64,000 nucleotides of DNA from an uncultured Bacteroides sp. (GCF_902491285.1 NZ_CABUHK010000014.1:14544-78543), one strand, 5' to 3'; counted from the first letter of the stretch, positions 8,736 through 18,513 are shown. Numbers and translations: made by a program. Notes: a model not told the origin generated them from the sequence alone.

Positions 8736-11700
8736 TTATTTCATTTTTTCTTCAACCCATTTACGTGCATTAACAAATGCTTCGATCCAGGGAGTAACCT
8801 GATCGCTGTTCTTGCGGTCTGCCGGGTAACAACCGTTCTGCCATGGGAAGATGGAACGTTCCAAGTGAGGCATAATAGCCAGATGGCGTCCGTCTGCACT
8901 AGCCAGTGCTGCTATGGAATAATCGGAGCCGTTCGGGTTGGCGGGATATTCATCATAGCTGTACTTCGCTACTACATTATATTTATCTTCGTCATACGGC
9001 AGAGAGAACTTTCCTTCTCCGTGAGCCACCCAAATACCCAGCTTGCTGCCGCTCAGAGAGCCGAACATTACACTGCGGTTTGTCGGGATAGTCAGGCCGA
9101 GGAAGCGTGATTCGAACTTATGCGAATCGTTATGCAGCATCTTACCCTGCTTTTTCAGTTCCGGGTTGATAAGGTTGAGTTCCATCATCAACTGGCAACC
9201 GTTGCAGACGCCTAATGAGAGTGTATCTTCGCGGGCATAATACTTATCCAATGCTTCTTTTGCTTTCGGGTTGAACAGGAATGCGCCTGCCCATCCTTTG
9301 GCAGAACCCAGTACGTCGGAGTTGGAGAAACCACCACAGTAAACAATCATGTTTACGTCTTCCAGTGTTTCACGTCCGCTAATAAGGTCGGTCATCGTAA
9401 CATCTTTTACGTCGAAGCCTGCCAGATAAAGTGAGTATGCCATTTCACGTTCGCCGTTTGTACCTTTCTCACGGATGATAGCCGCACGGATACCGCTCGG
9501 CGTACGACGGTTCGGGTCGATACCATATTGAGAGAACTTACCTTTGAATTCGGGCATGAAAGCAAATTCTACAGGTTGCATCTTATAGTTTTCAAAACGC
9601 TTCTTGGCGCAGCCGTTCATAGACTGTTTGCGGTCGAGCAGATAAGAAGAAGAGTACCATACATCGCGCATATAGTCGATGCCGAACTGGTAAGTAGCCC
9701 CGTCTTTAGATACAAGGATATGGCGTTCGTCAGTCGGTTTACCCAGTTTTATATAACCTACACCTGCATCTTCCAGAATCTTCTTCACTTCTTCTTTGTG
9801 CTTGTCGCTGATCTGGATAACGATACCCGGATTTTCGGCAAACAGAATCTTGACGATATCCTGTTCCTTCATCTTGTCAAGGCTGATTTCCATACCACCT
9901 TCTACGTTGGAGAAGCACATTTCGAGCAATGTAGTGATAAGACCACCGGCAGAAATATCATGTCCGGCAAGAATCAGTCCTTTGTTTACGAGTTCCTGTA
10001 CGGCAAGGAAAGCGTCACGGAAGTATTCGGCATCTTGTACGCAAGGTACATCGTCGCCTACTTTACCCAGCGATTGTGCAAAAGCCGAACCGCCGAGTTT
10101 CAGTTCGTCAAAACTGAAGTCGATATGATAAAGAGTTGTCTTTTCGTTGTTCACCAATACCGGAGATACTACTTTCTTCACGTCAGAAACTTCACCGCCG
10201 GCAGAAACAATCACGGTTCCCGGAGAAATTACTTTTTCACCGTTCGGGTACTTCTGAGTCATTGACAAAGAGTCCTTTCCGGTAGGAACGTTGATTTGCA
10301 GGGCACAGCAGAAGTCGCTCAATGCTTTGACTGCTGTGTAAAGGCGGGCATCTTCACCTTCCTGAGAGCGGCAAGGCCACATCCAGTTGGCAGACAGGGA
10401 AATGCTGTCCATGCCTTCTGCCATCGGGGCCCAAACGAGGTTGGTCAATGCTTCGGAAACGGAAAGGATAGAACCGGCAGCCGGATTCGCCAATGCTGCT
10501 TGCGGAGCGTGTCCGATAGAAGTAGCGATACCTTTCTCGCCGCGGTAGTCGAGTGCTACGACACCGCAATCGCTCAACGGCAACTGAAGTTCACCCTGAC
10601 ATTGCTGACGGGCTACTTTACCTGTTACGGAGCGGTCTACCTTATTTGTCAACCAATCCTTGCAAGCTACTGCTTCAAGCTGCAATACATTCGTCAGATA
10701 TTCATGGAGTTTGGACAATTCGTACTTCGGCATTTCATAATGACGTTCTACGGTTTTGTCTATCATATAAGTCTTGGGAGAAGAACCGAACATCTGTTCT
10801 ACGGCAAGGTCGAACGGGCGTACACCGTCAGCCTGCTGGAAAGCGAAGCGATGGTCACCGGTTGTCTCACCGACTACATACATCGGAGCACGTTCGCGTT
10901 CAGCAATCTTACGTACATGTTCGATAGCTTCTTCTTTAATCAGCAGCCCCATACGTTCCTGGCTCTCGTTGGCGATGATTTCTTTTGCAGACAATGTCGT
11001 GTCACCGATAGGCAACTTGCTCATGTCAATCAAACCGCCACATTCCTCCACCAACTCGGAAAGGCAGTTTACGTGTCCGGCAGAACCGTGGTCATGGATA
11101 GAAACCACAGGATTCACGTCTTCTTCGCAAAGTGCGCGTACTACGTTGTTGGCACGCTTCTGCATTTCTGCGTTGGCACGCTGAACGGCATTCAACTCGA
11201 TACCGCTGCTGTAACGACCTGTATCTACAGAAGATACGGAACCGCCACCCAGTCCGATACGGTAGTTGTCACCGCCGATTATTACGACTTTGTTTCCTGC
11301 TTCGGGAGCACCTTTCAGGCAGTCGCGCTGTGTCCCGTAACCTACACCGCCGGCAAGCATGATTACTTTATCGTAACCATACACTTCTTTGTTTTCCGTG
11401 TGTTCGAAAGTCAGTACCGAACCGCAGATCAGCGGTTGACCGAACTTGTTTCCGAAGTCGGAAGCACCGTTGGATGCCTTGATAAGAATTTGTTCGGGAG
11501 TCTGATACAGCCATTTGCGTACCGGAAGAATTTCTTCCCATTCGCGTCCTTCATCGGTACGTGGGTAAGAAGTCATGTAGACAGCAGTACCTGCAATCGG
11601 CCATGAGCCCTTGCCACCACCCATACGGTCGCGGATTTCACCGCCTGTACCGGTAGAAGCACCGTTGAACGGTTCTACGGTAGTGGGGAAGTTATGTGTT

Positions 11701-12440
11701 TCCGCTTTTAGTGAGATAACGCTCTTGATGTCTTTCACTTGGAAGTAATCAGGCTTGGAGTGGTCTGCCGGAGCAAACTGTTCAACAACCGGACCTTCTG
11801 CGAAGGCTACATTATCTTTGTAAGCAGAGATTATTTTATTCGGATTTTCCTGTGTCGTCTTTTTAATCATCTGGAACAGGGAAGATTCCTGCTCTACACC
11901 ATCGATGATAAACGTTCCACCGAAGATTTTGTGGCGGCAGTGTTCGGAGTTGATTTGTGCGAAACCGAATACTTCGGAGTCAGTCAGTTTACGACCGAGG
12001 TCGTTTTCAACTTTCTTCAGATAGTCCATTTCTTCTTTAGAAAGTGCCAGACCTTCTTTTTCGTTGTACACTTCGAGGTCTTCGATGTAGATGATCGGTT
12101 CCGGCTGACGGTTTGTTGTGAATACGTTTTGGTCGAGTCCTTTGTACATACGTTGCAGCATCGGGTCGTAATCAGCGTTTTCATCTTTTACGGGGAAGTA
12201 TTCCTCGATACGGCTGAGACCTTCAAGTCCCATGTTCTGGGTGATTTCTACTGCGTTTGTACTCCAGGGAGTGATCATCTCGCGGCGTGGACCGACGAAA
12301 CAACCTTTCAGGTTTTCTTCACTTTCCATCACGGCTTCGCCAAAAAGCCAACAGAGTTTATTACTTTCGTCAGGGGTGAGCTGATGGTTGCTCTCTACGG
12401 CAATCACGCTCTTGGAAGGGGTTCTGAAAAAAAGAATCAT
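8736..12440 (-). CDS. purL: Phosphoribosylformylglycinamidine synthase, large single-chain form
   Basis: Fourth step of purine synthesis: FGAR + glutamine + ATP to FGAM. At 1234 residues this is the fused type containing both synthetase and glutaminase. Visible: an N-terminal PurS-like region, a linker with FAQINSEHCRHKIFGG near residue 160, substrate motif KAETHNFPTTVEPFNGASTG near 250, duplicated AIRS-type ATP-binding halves, and a C-terminal class I amidotransferase with the nucleophile C1079 in GVCNGCQ and a later HGEGKF. It is transcribed alone, with a promoter 81 bases upstream and its own terminator. The leader contains four tandem copies of an 8-bp unit. Several long reading frames on the opposite strand are shadows. 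Confidence 0.97.
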   Translation of the reverse strand: MILFFRTPSKSVIAVESNHQLTPDESNKLCWLFGEAVMESEENLKGCFVGPRREMITPWSTNAVEITQNMGLEGLSRIEEYFPVKDENADYDPMLQRMYKGLDQNVFTTNRQPEPIIYIEDLEVYNEKEGLALSKEEMDYLKKVENDLGRKLTDSEVFGFAQINSEHCRHKIFGGTFIIDGVEQESSLFQMIKKTTQENPNKIISAYKDNVAFAEGPVVEQFAPADHSKPDYFQVKDIKSVISLKAETHNFPTTVEPFNGASTGTGGEIRDRMGGGKGSWPIAGTAVYMTSYPRTDEGREWEEILPVRKWLYQTPEQILIKASNGASDFGNKFGQPLICGSVLTFEHTENKEVYGYDKVIMLAGGVGYGTQRDCLKGAPEAGNKVVIIGGDNYRIGLGGGSVSSVDTGRYSSGIELNAVQRANAEMQKRANNVVRALCEEDVNPVVSIHDHGSAGHVNCLSELVEECGGLIDMSKLPIGDTTLSAKEIIANESQERMGLLIKEEAIEHVRKIAERERAPMYVVGETTGDHRFAFQQADGVRPFDLAVEQMFGSSPKTYMIDKTVERHYEMPKYELSKLHEYLTNVLQLEAVACKDWLTNKVDRSVTGKVARQQCQGELQLPLSDCGVVALDYRGEKGIATSIGHAPQAALANPAAGSILSVSEALTNLVWAPMAEGMDSISLSANWMWPCRSQEGEDARLYTAVKALSDFCCALQINVPTGKDSLSMTQKYPNGEKVISPGTVIVSAGGEVSDVKKVVSPVLVNNEKTTLYHIDFSFDELKLGGSAFAQSLGKVGDDVPCVQDAEYFRDAFLAVQELVNKGLILAGHDISAGGLITTLLEMCFSNVEGGMEISLDKMKEQDIVKILFAENPGIVIQISDKHKEEVKKILEDAGVGYIKLGKPTDERHILVSKDGATYQFGIDYMRDVWYSSSYLLDRKQSMNGCAKKRFENYKMQPVEFAFMPEFKGKFSQYGIDPNRRTPSGIRAAIIREKGTNGEREMAYSLYLAGFDVKDVTMTDLISGRETLEDVNMIVYCGGFSNSDVLGSAKGWAGAFLFNPKAKEALDKYYAREDTLSLGVCNGCQLMMELNLINPELKKQGKMLHNDSHKFESRFLGLTIPTNRSVMFGSLSGSKLGIWVAHGEGKFSLPYDEDKYNVVAKYSYDEYPANPNGSDYSIAALASADGRHLAIMPHLERSIFPWQNGCYPADRKNSDQVTPWIEAFVNARKWVEEKMK

Positions 12441-12448
12441 GTTGTATA

Positions 12449-12480
12449 TTTACGATTTTACGATTTTACGATTTTACGAT
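12449..12480. repeat. Four tandem copies of an 8-bp unit in the purL leader
   Basis: TTTACGAT is repeated exactly four times on the plus strand (ATCGTAAA in the purL mRNA), starting 8 bases upstream of the purL start codon. A copy-number change would alter the distance between the transcription start and the start codon. Confidence 0.9.
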
Positions 12481-12521
12481 TGAAGTCTCTGCAGGAGAAA
12501 CTCTTCTCTTTTTCTGTGGCG

Positions 12522-12529
12522 CAAAGATA
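12522..12529 (-). promoter_or_regulatory. -7 promoter box for purL
   Basis: TATCTTTG on the minus strand, followed by GCGCC, 81 bases before the purL ATG. Confidence 0.55.
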
Positions 12530-12691
12530 AGCAATTTCATTGGTGGTGAGAAAAAAAACGGAAATAAATATCTTTCCGGCTTTTCTTTTTATAAATTAGT
12601 TCATTTGGGTACGGAAATGAACTAATCTTAGTTTTTCTAAAATTAGATTGGCAGTATGCAATGATTTAATCCCCGTTATATATAAATTTAT

Positions 12692-12780
12692 TCGTCTGAC
12701 AGTTGTTGAACTTTCGTCTGACAACTGTTATTCTTCCGTCTGACAACTGTCAGACGAAAAAGCAACAATTGTCAGACGAA
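12692..12780. repeat. 22-bp-period array of a quasi-palindromic word (TCGTCTGACA / TGTCAGACGA)
   Basis: The left half-word TCGTCTGACA starts at 12692, 12714 and (as CCGTCTGACA) 12736. The right half-word TGTCAGACGA starts at 12748 and 12770. All spacings within a half-word are exactly 22 bp. The third unit is a full palindrome with 9-bp arms; the outermost halves (12691-12708 and 12763-12780) pair at 17 of 18 positions. The array lies in the 583-bp region between divergent purL and lysE, about 240 bp from the lysE start. The rest of that region (12530-12690 and 12781-13023) is AT-rich with no gene that I can support. Confidence 0.9.
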
Positions 12781-13023
12781 TAAAATCATGCATCATCAAT
12801 CATAAATTCATTCAGTATTAACGACAAATTAGCACAAGTTCGAAATTAGTTCATAACCGTACACCAATGAATTGGATTTTAGGAACAAAAAGAATAATTT
12901 GTGCTGCCTGCGTTTTCAAAGTCTTATTTTAAATTTCTCTTACTCCATGAAATAGGGGGCGATTCGTTGGAAAAAACGTTAATATCCTATCCTCATATCA
13001 TAAAAAAGTGCGATATTTGCGGC

Positions 13024-13677
13024 ATGATTCAGATAGAGACAATATTCGATATATTAGTTAAAGGCTTTATTATTGGCATTGTTGTGTCCGCACCTCTCGG
13101 TCCGGTGGGTGTCTTATGTATCCAGAGGACTTTGAACAAAGGGCGTTGGTACGGATTTGTGACAGGTCTGGGAGCCTCTTTGAGCGATATAGCTTATGCT
13201 TTGCTTACAGGTTACGGGATGAGTTTTGTATTCGATTATATCAATAAGAATATTTTCTATCTGCAACTGTTGGGGAGTATCATGCTACTCCTTTTTGGTT
13301 TATATACCTTTCGCAGCAACCCGGTGAATTCCATTCGTCCGGCTTCGTCCAGCAAGGGGTCTTATTTCCATAATTTTATTACTGCATTTTTCGTCACTCT
13401 CTCCAACCCTTTAATCATATTCCTATTTATCGGACTTTTCGCCCGTTTTGCCTTTGTGCAGCAGGGCGTTCTGGTCTTTGAAGAGATAACGGGATATTTT
13501 GCTATCGCTGCGGGAGCATTGACTTGGTGGCTCGGAATCACCTACTTCGTAAATAAAGTGCGTACCAAGTTCAATCTGCGTGGCATCTGGATACTGAACC
13601 GTGTCATTGGCAGTATTGTGATACTGGTGTCCGTGGCCGGATTGATTTATACATTATTGGGAGAGTCAATTTATTAG
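13024..13677 (+). CDS. LysE/RhtB-family amino-acid exporter
   Basis: A 217-residue inner-membrane protein with about six hydrophobic helices. The family N-terminal signature is GIVVSAPLGPVGVLCIQRTL, followed by GLGASLSDIAYALLTGYG. LysE-type proteins export amino acids or related small molecules; the substrate is not predictable here. The ATG at 13024 is preferred over a start 41 codons upstream, which lacks family similarity. A near-match -7 element (GATATTTG) lies so close to the ATG that any leader would be very short. First gene of a probable operon with DUF4924, rfbD and prfC (gaps 10, 0 and 5 bp). Confidence 0.88.
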   Translation: MIQIETIFDILVKGFIIGIVVSAPLGPVGVLCIQRTLNKGRWYGFVTGLGASLSDIAYALLTGYGMSFVFDYINKNIFYLQLLGSIMLLLFGLYTFRSNPVNSIRPASSSKGSYFHNFITAFFVTLSNPLIIFLFIGLFARFAFVQQGVLVFEEITGYFAIAAGALTWWLGITYFVNKVRTKFNLRGIWILNRVIGSIVILVSVAGLIYTLLGESIY

Positions 13678-13687
13678 GAGATAGCTT

Positions 13688-14233
13688 ATGAATCAGATTG
13701 CACAAAAACTGAAAGAGCAGAATATTGCTGAATACCTTATATATATGTGGCAAGAGGAAGACCTGATCCGCGCCAATCATTGTGAACCGGAAGAGATGGA
13801 AGCAAACGTGATTTCCCGCTATCCGGAAGATCGGCAGCCTGCCATGCGGGAATGGTATGGAAACCTGATTACAATGATGAACGAGGAAGGTGTGCGTGAA
13901 ACGGGACATTTGCAGATTAATAAGAATGTGATTATCAATCTGACCGAACTGCATAACGCGCTGGCTTCTTCTCCTAAATTTCCTTTTTATAGTGCCGCCT
14001 ATTTTAAGGCATTGCCGTTTATCGTAGAATTGCGGAATAAAAATGGCAAGAAGAATGAACCGGAATTGGAAACCTGCTTTGAAGCCTTGTATGGAGTGCT
14101 TTTGCTCCGGCTTCAGAAAAAAACGATCAGCGAAGGGACAGCGAAAGCAATGGAAGCCATTACTAGCTTCCTGTCTATGTTGGCGAACTATTATGATAAA
14201 GACCGCAAAGGTGAATTAAAACTTGATGAATAA
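13688..14233 (+). CDS. DUF4924 family protein
   Basis: A 181-residue soluble protein without signal peptide or membrane helix, rich in charged residues and probably mostly helical. I recognise it as the Bacteroidetes family DUF4924, which has no known function. It lies 10 bp after the LysE-type gene and directly abuts rfbD (stop TAA at 14231-14233, next ATG at 14234). The operon context does not reveal its role. Confidence 0.75.
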   Translation: MNQIAQKLKEQNIAEYLIYMWQEEDLIRANHCEPEEMEANVISRYPEDRQPAMREWYGNLITMMNEEGVRETGHLQINKNVIINLTELHNALASSPKFPFYSAAYFKALPFIVELRNKNGKKNEPELETCFEALYGVLLLRLQKKTISEGTAKAMEAITSFLSMLANYYDKDRKGELKLDE

Positions 14234-15082
14234 ATGAGAATTTTGGTAACGGGTGCCAACGGTCAGCTTGGCAACGAAATGCAGGTGCTTGCAAAAGAGA
14301 ACCCGCAACATACGTATTATTTCACAGATGTACAGGAACTCGACATTTGTAATGAAAGTGCTGTTTGGGCTTATATTGCTGAAAAGCGAATTGAAGTGAT
14401 TGTAAACTGTGCGGCTTATACGGCAGTGGATAAAGCGGAGGACAATGCGGAACTTGCTTACAAATTGAATTGCGAAGCTGCGAAAACTCTGGCAACCGTT
14501 GCACAATTTAATGGTGCGGCAATGATACAGGTTTCTACAGATTATGTGTTTGACGGCACAGCCCATACCCCATATACTGAAGACTGTGATCCTTGTCCGG
14601 ATTCCGTATACGGTACTACAAAACTGGAAGGAGAATACGATGTGATGAATTACTGCGAAAAAGCAGTCGTCATCCGCACGGCATGGCTCTATTCCACTTT
14701 CGGCAATAATTTCGTGAAAACGATGATTCGTCTCGGGAAAGAGCGCGATAGCCTGGGAGTCGTTTTTGACCAGATAGGGACGCCTACTTATGCCAACGAC
14801 CTGGCACAAGCCATCTATACCATTATAAATAAAGGTATAGTTCGTGGTATCTATCATTTCAGCAATGAAGGGGTCTGCTCCTGGTATGACTTTACTGTGG
14901 CTATTCATCGCCTGGCAGGAATCACCTCATGCAAAGTAAGACCTTTGCATACGGCGGAATATCCGGCAAAGGCAAACCGTCCCGCCTATTCCGTACTTGA
15001 TAAGACAAAGATAAAAACAACGTTCGGCATCGAGATTCCTCATTGGGAGGAAAGTCTGAAACGATGCATTGACACCTTATAA
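14234..15082 (+). CDS. rfbD: dTDP-4-dehydrorhamnose reductase
   Basis: Last step of dTDP-L-rhamnose synthesis, NAD(P)H-dependent. The 282-residue short-chain dehydrogenase-like protein has the nucleotide-binding motif TGANGQLG at residues 6-13, STDYVFDG near 98, and the catalytic YxxxK (Y126, K130 in YGTTKLEGE). Length fits the family. Sugar is supplied for capsule or surface polysaccharide, but no other rml gene is present, so rfbD is separated from its pathway partners. Confidence 0.93.
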   Translation: MRILVTGANGQLGNEMQVLAKENPQHTYYFTDVQELDICNESAVWAYIAEKRIEVIVNCAAYTAVDKAEDNAELAYKLNCEAAKTLATVAQFNGAAMIQVSTDYVFDGTAHTPYTEDCDPCPDSVYGTTKLEGEYDVMNYCEKAVVIRTAWLYSTFGNNFVKTMIRLGKERDSLGVVFDQIGTPTYANDLAQAIYTIINKGIVRGIYHFSNEGVCSWYDFTVAIHRLAGITSCKVRPLHTAEYPAKANRPAYSVLDKTKIKTTFGIEIPHWEESLKRCIDTL

Positions 15083-15087
15083 TATAT

Positions 15088-16662
15088 ATGGCAGATAATA
15101 CAGAAATTTTGAGACGGCGAACGTTCGCCATTATTGCGCATCCTGATGCCGGTAAGACATCTTTGACGGAAAAACTGTTGCTTTTCGGTGGTCAGATTCA
15201 GGTGGCGGGTGCAGTGAAAAGCAATAAGATTAAGAAAACGGCTACATCCGACTGGATGGAAATCGAGAAGCAACGTGGTATCTCGGTGACAACTTCTGTG
15301 ATGGAATTCGATTATCGCGATTACAAGATTAACATTCTCGACACTCCGGGTCACCAGGACTTTGCCGAAGATACATACCGCACATTGACCGCTGTAGACA
15401 GTGTTATCATTGTGGTGGACGGTGCGAAAGGTGTGGAAACACAGACACGCAAGTTGATGGAAGTGTGCCGTATGCGCAAGACTCCGGTAATCATCTTTGT
15501 CAACAAGATGGACCGTGAAGGTAAAGACCCGTTCGACTTGCTGGACGAACTGGAGGAGGAACTGATGATTCAGGTTCGTCCCTTGTCCTGGCCGATTGAG
15601 CAGGGAGCTCGTTTCAAGGGCGTATATAATATCTATGAACAGAAGCTGGACTTGTATCAGCCGTCCAAACAGATGGTGACGGAAAAAGTGGCAGTCGACA
15701 TTCATACGGAAGAATTGGATGAACAGATCGGAAAAGCATTGGCAGACAAGTTGCGCGGTGATTTGGAACTGATTGAAGGCGTTTATCCTGAATTTGATGC
15801 TGAAACTTATCTGGCGGGTGACTGCGCTCCCGTATTCTTCGGCTCGGCTTTGAATAACTTCGGTGTCCAGGAGTTGCTGAACTGTTTCGTAGAGATAGCC
15901 CCGAGCCCTCGTCCTGTGCAGGCTGAAGAACGCGTAGTGAAACCGGAAGAACCTAAATTCACCGGATTCATCTTTAAGATTACTGCCAATATCGACCCGA
16001 ACCACCGTTCGTGCGTGGCATTCTGCAAGATTTGTTCCGGTAAGTTTGTGCGTAATGCTCCGTATGTGCATGTGCGTCACGGAAAGACGATGCGTTTTTC
16101 GTCGCCTACCCAGTTTATGGCCCAGCGCAAGACAACGATTGACGAAGCTTATGCCGGAGATATTATCGGTCTGCCGGACAACGGTACTTTCAAGATTGGC
16201 GACACGCTGACGGAAGGTGAAATGCTTCACTTCCGCGGATTGCCGAGCTTCTCGCCGGAAATGTTCAAGTATATCGAGAATGCAGACCCGATGAAGCAGA
16301 AACAATTGGCAAAAGGTATCGACCAGTTGATGGACGAAGGTGTGGCACAGTTGTTTGTCAATCAGTTCAATGGTCGCAAGATTATCGGTACGGTGGGGCA
16401 GTTGCAGTTTGAGGTTATCCAATATCGTTTGTTGAACGAGTACAATGCGTCCTGTCGCTGGGAGCCGGTAAGTCTGTATAAGGCTTGCTGGGTAGAGAGT
16501 GACGACCCTGCGGAACTGGATGCTTTCAAAAAGCGTAAATATCAGTATATGGCGAAGGATAGGGAAGGGCGCGATGTGTTCCTGGCCGATTCCGGTTATG
16601 TACTTCAGATGGCTCAGATGGACTTCAAGAATATCAGATTCCACTTCTCAAGCGAATTTTAA
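15088..16662 (+). CDS. prfC: Peptide chain release factor 3
   Basis: GTPase that recycles RF1/RF2 from the ribosome after termination. It has 524 residues. Motifs: G1 AHPDAGKT (17-24), switch region [13 protein letters not shown]3 DTPGHQDF, G4 NKMDRE, then an EF-Tu-like domain 2 and the RF3 C-terminal domain. The RGISV and SSVMEF-type motifs distinguish RF3 from EF-G. It starts 5 bp after rfbD and is probably the last gene of that operon. A 534-residue antisense reading frame is a codon-bias shadow. Confidence 0.96.
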   Translation: MADNTEILRRRTFAIIAHPDAGKTSLTEKLLLFGGQIQVAGAVKSNKIKKTATSDWMEIEKQRGISVTTSVMEFDYRDYKINILDTPGHQDFAEDTYRTLTAVDSVIIVVDGAKGVETQTRKLMEVCRMRKTPVIIFVNKMDREGKDPFDLLDELEEELMIQVRPLSWPIEQGARFKGVYNIYEQKLDLYQPSKQMVTEKVAVDIHTEELDEQIGKALADKLRGDLELIEGVYPEFDAETYLAGDCAPVFFGSALNNFGVQELLNCFVEIAPSPRPVQAEERVVKPEEPKFTGFIFKITANIDPNHRSCVAFCKICSGKFVRNAPYVHVRHGKTMRFSSPTQFMAQRKTTIDEAYAGDIIGLPDNGTFKIGDTLTEGEMLHFRGLPSFSPEMFKYIENADPMKQKQLAKGIDQLMDEGVAQLFVNQFNGRKIIGTVGQLQFEVIQYRLLNEYNASCRWEPVSLYKACWVESDDPAELDAFKKRKYQYMAKDREGRDVFLADSGYVLQMAQMDFKNIRFHFSSEF

Positions 16663-16739
16663 GAAATAGTCGATGTATTTTCTTCTAAAAAACAGGTAAA
16701 AAAAGAACAAACATATCTCATATAAATGAGCGAAGAGAA

Positions 16740-17330
16740 ATGAAGACACTATCCTGGGATAAAATTCAGCAGGGGGATGAGGATGCATTCAGGCAGCTTT
16801 ATGACCAATATGCAGATTTGCTTTATGGATATGGCATGAAGATTGCCGGTGATGACAACGTGGTGACAGAGGCGATACAGTCGTTGTTTGTTTACATCTT
16901 TGAGAAAAGAGAAACGTGTGCTGCTCCCCAAGCCATACCTGCCTATCTATGTGTTTCGTTGAGACACATGATAGTGAACGAGCTGAAGAGGGAGAATAGT
17001 GAAACACTCAAATCGCTGGACGAAGTAGGCACCAATGAATATCGGTTTGATTTGGAAATAGACATAGAGACAGCTATTATCCGTTCGGAATTGGAAAAGG
17101 AGCAGTTGGCAGCTTTGCAGAAAGAGTTGAATGACTTGACAAAGCAACAGCGGGAAGTATTGTATCTGAAATACTATAAGAAGATGAGTCCGGAAGAAAT
17201 AGCCCTGGTGATGGGGCTTACTTCCCGTACGGTATATAATACTACTCATATGGCTATAACCAGATTGCGGGAGCGTTTAGGTAAATCTTTATTGTTGGCA
17301 GTGATGGCTAATTTGTGGATATTTAATTGA
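16740..17330 (+). CDS. ECF-type RNA polymerase sigma-70 factor
   Basis: A 196-residue sigma factor. Region 2 (about 10-80) has the typical FRQLYDQYADLLYGYGMKI start. Region 4 (about 125-185) has LTKQQREVLYLKYYKKMSPEEIALVMGL, a helix-turn-helix. The gene abuts a FecR-type anti-sigma gene, as in Bacteroides trans-envelope signalling pairs. The ATG at 16740 overlaps the stop codon of a five-codon reading frame (16726-16743, MSEEK) as ATGA. No TonB-dependent receptor follows the anti-sigma gene, so the regulated locus is elsewhere or lost. Confidence 0.9.
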   Translation: MKTLSWDKIQQGDEDAFRQLYDQYADLLYGYGMKIAGDDNVVTEAIQSLFVYIFEKRETCAAPQAIPAYLCVSLRHMIVNELKRENSETLKSLDEVGTNEYRFDLEIDIETAIIRSELEKEQLAALQKELNDLTKQQREVLYLKYYKKMSPEEIALVMGLTSRTVYNTTHMAITRLRERLGKSLLLAVMANLWIFN

Positions 17331-17338
17331 GGTGGGAT

Positions 17339-18175
17339 ATGGAAAACTGGACAGAATCTTTAGACAAATACTTGGAAGAAGGAAAACTTCCTCTGATCGG
17401 TGAAAAGTTCTCTCGCAAAAAAGAAATCAGCGATAAGCTAAAGTTACAGCGTGAAGAAAGCCATAAGATTGCCTTGAGCCGTAGAAGAAAACAAGGTGCT
17501 GGGCGGAGCATTCCCTTCTCTTGGGGGATAGCCGCCATGTTCTTGCTTCTTTTGGGAGTGGGAGGATATCATTTCTCGGAGAAAAAGATAGTGACGGAAA
17601 CTACGGCTATGGCATATGAATTGCCGGATGGCAGTAATGTGCGGATGATGGAGAACTCCTGTCTGACTTACAACCGGATTACTTGGCTTTGGGAGCGTAA
17701 ACTGCAACTGTTGGGCAAAGCTTCTTTTGAGGTGACCAAAGGCAAGACATTTACTGTCTGTACCGAAGCCGGTGACGTGACGGTGTTGGGAACAAAGTTC
17801 CTGATTGACCAGAAAGGAAAGAAAATGTTCGTGAACTGTGAGGAAGGTAGTGTCAAGGTGGAGACTGCCGTAGGCAACAGGACATTGGTTGCCGGAGAAA
17901 GTGTGCGTTGTGATGAAAGTAAGATTGTTCTTGTTCCGAAACAGGATAATCCGGAGTTTCCGGAAGTTCTGGGATATGAAGACGACCCGCTGATAAATGT
18001 AGTGGCGGATATTGAACATATATTTAAGGTGAAGGTGGTGGGGCATGAGAAGTGCGACGGACTTACCTATAACGGGACGGTCTTGACGAGAGACTTGAAC
18101 GCTACTCTCAAAAATGTTTTCGGTTCGTGTGGAATCAGTTACGAACTTCATGGAAAAGAAATATTTTTAAAATAA
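17339..18175 (+). CDS. FecR-domain anti-sigma factor
   Basis: A 278-residue single-span membrane protein. It has an N-terminal cytoplasmic part (1-60, binding the sigma factor), a membrane helix near 63-82 (SWGIAAMFLLLLGVGGY), a periplasmic FecR domain (about 95-190; YELPDGSNVRM, LLGKASFEV, VLGTKFLI), and a C-terminal DUF4974-like domain. The ATG at 17339 follows a purine-rich GAGGTGGGA; a TTG four codons earlier is the alternative. It lies 8 bp behind the sigma gene. The normal partner would be a SusC-like receptor with an N-terminal STN domain. Neither SusC in this window has one. Confidence 0.88.
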   Translation: MENWTESLDKYLEEGKLPLIGEKFSRKKEISDKLKLQREESHKIALSRRRKQGAGRSIPFSWGIAAMFLLLLGVGGYHFSEKKIVTETTAMAYELPDGSNVRMMENSCLTYNRITWLWERKLQLLGKASFEVTKGKTFTVCTEAGDVTVLGTKFLIDQKGKKMFVNCEEGSVKVETAVGNRTLVAGESVRCDESKIVLVPKQDNPEFPEVLGYEDDPLINVVADIEHIFKVKVVGHEKCDGLTYNGTVLTRDLNATLKNVFGSCGISYELHGKEIFLK

Positions 18176-18214
18176 AAAAAGCCTCTTCTAAGCGTCTGGA
18201 AGAGGCTTTTTCGT
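18174..18214 (+). terminator. Terminator after the sigma/anti-sigma operon
   Basis: GCCTCTTC (18181-18188) pairs with GAAGAGGC (18199-18206), flanked by A- and T-runs; a strong bidirectional-type intrinsic terminator. Confidence 0.9.
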
Positions 18215-18513
18215 TTTTCTTCAAATTTTCTTCGTTTTTTCTTGGTAAAAAAGAAACGTTTCTTTCTCTTCCTAATAGATGAGCTATTAATGATATTTGA
18301 AAGAAACGATAGAGATTTAATTAGAAGAGAAAATTTTAAGCTCAAAACAAACAATAGACAATTGGCGGTGAATGGTTGTCGGGTATTTAAGCGGGAAACG
18401 GCCCCCTCGTTGACAGTGGTGATTGCTCTTTAGGCTCGTTTCCTCCTATCAAACAGACATAGTTGGCTATAAAAGGGTTGACAACCGGACACTATACTTG
18501 CTGTACTAATTTG

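Noticed and set aside
10296..11606. 436-residue plus-strand reading frame opposite purL (also 9528-10265 and 11739-12530)
   Set aside because: Antisense shadows of the strongly biased purL codons; composition is rich in Cys/His/Tyr/Phe runs and there is no promoter or family similarity.
15040..16644. 534-residue minus-strand frame opposite prfC
   Set aside because: Complete overlap with the well-supported prfC gene; no domain recognised and low-complexity His/Phe-rich composition typical of antisense frames.
18242..18433. 63-residue plus-strand frame after the sigma/anti-sigma terminator
   Set aside because: Begins in the poly-T/poly-A surroundings of a terminator and has no promoter, ribosome-binding site or protein-like pattern.
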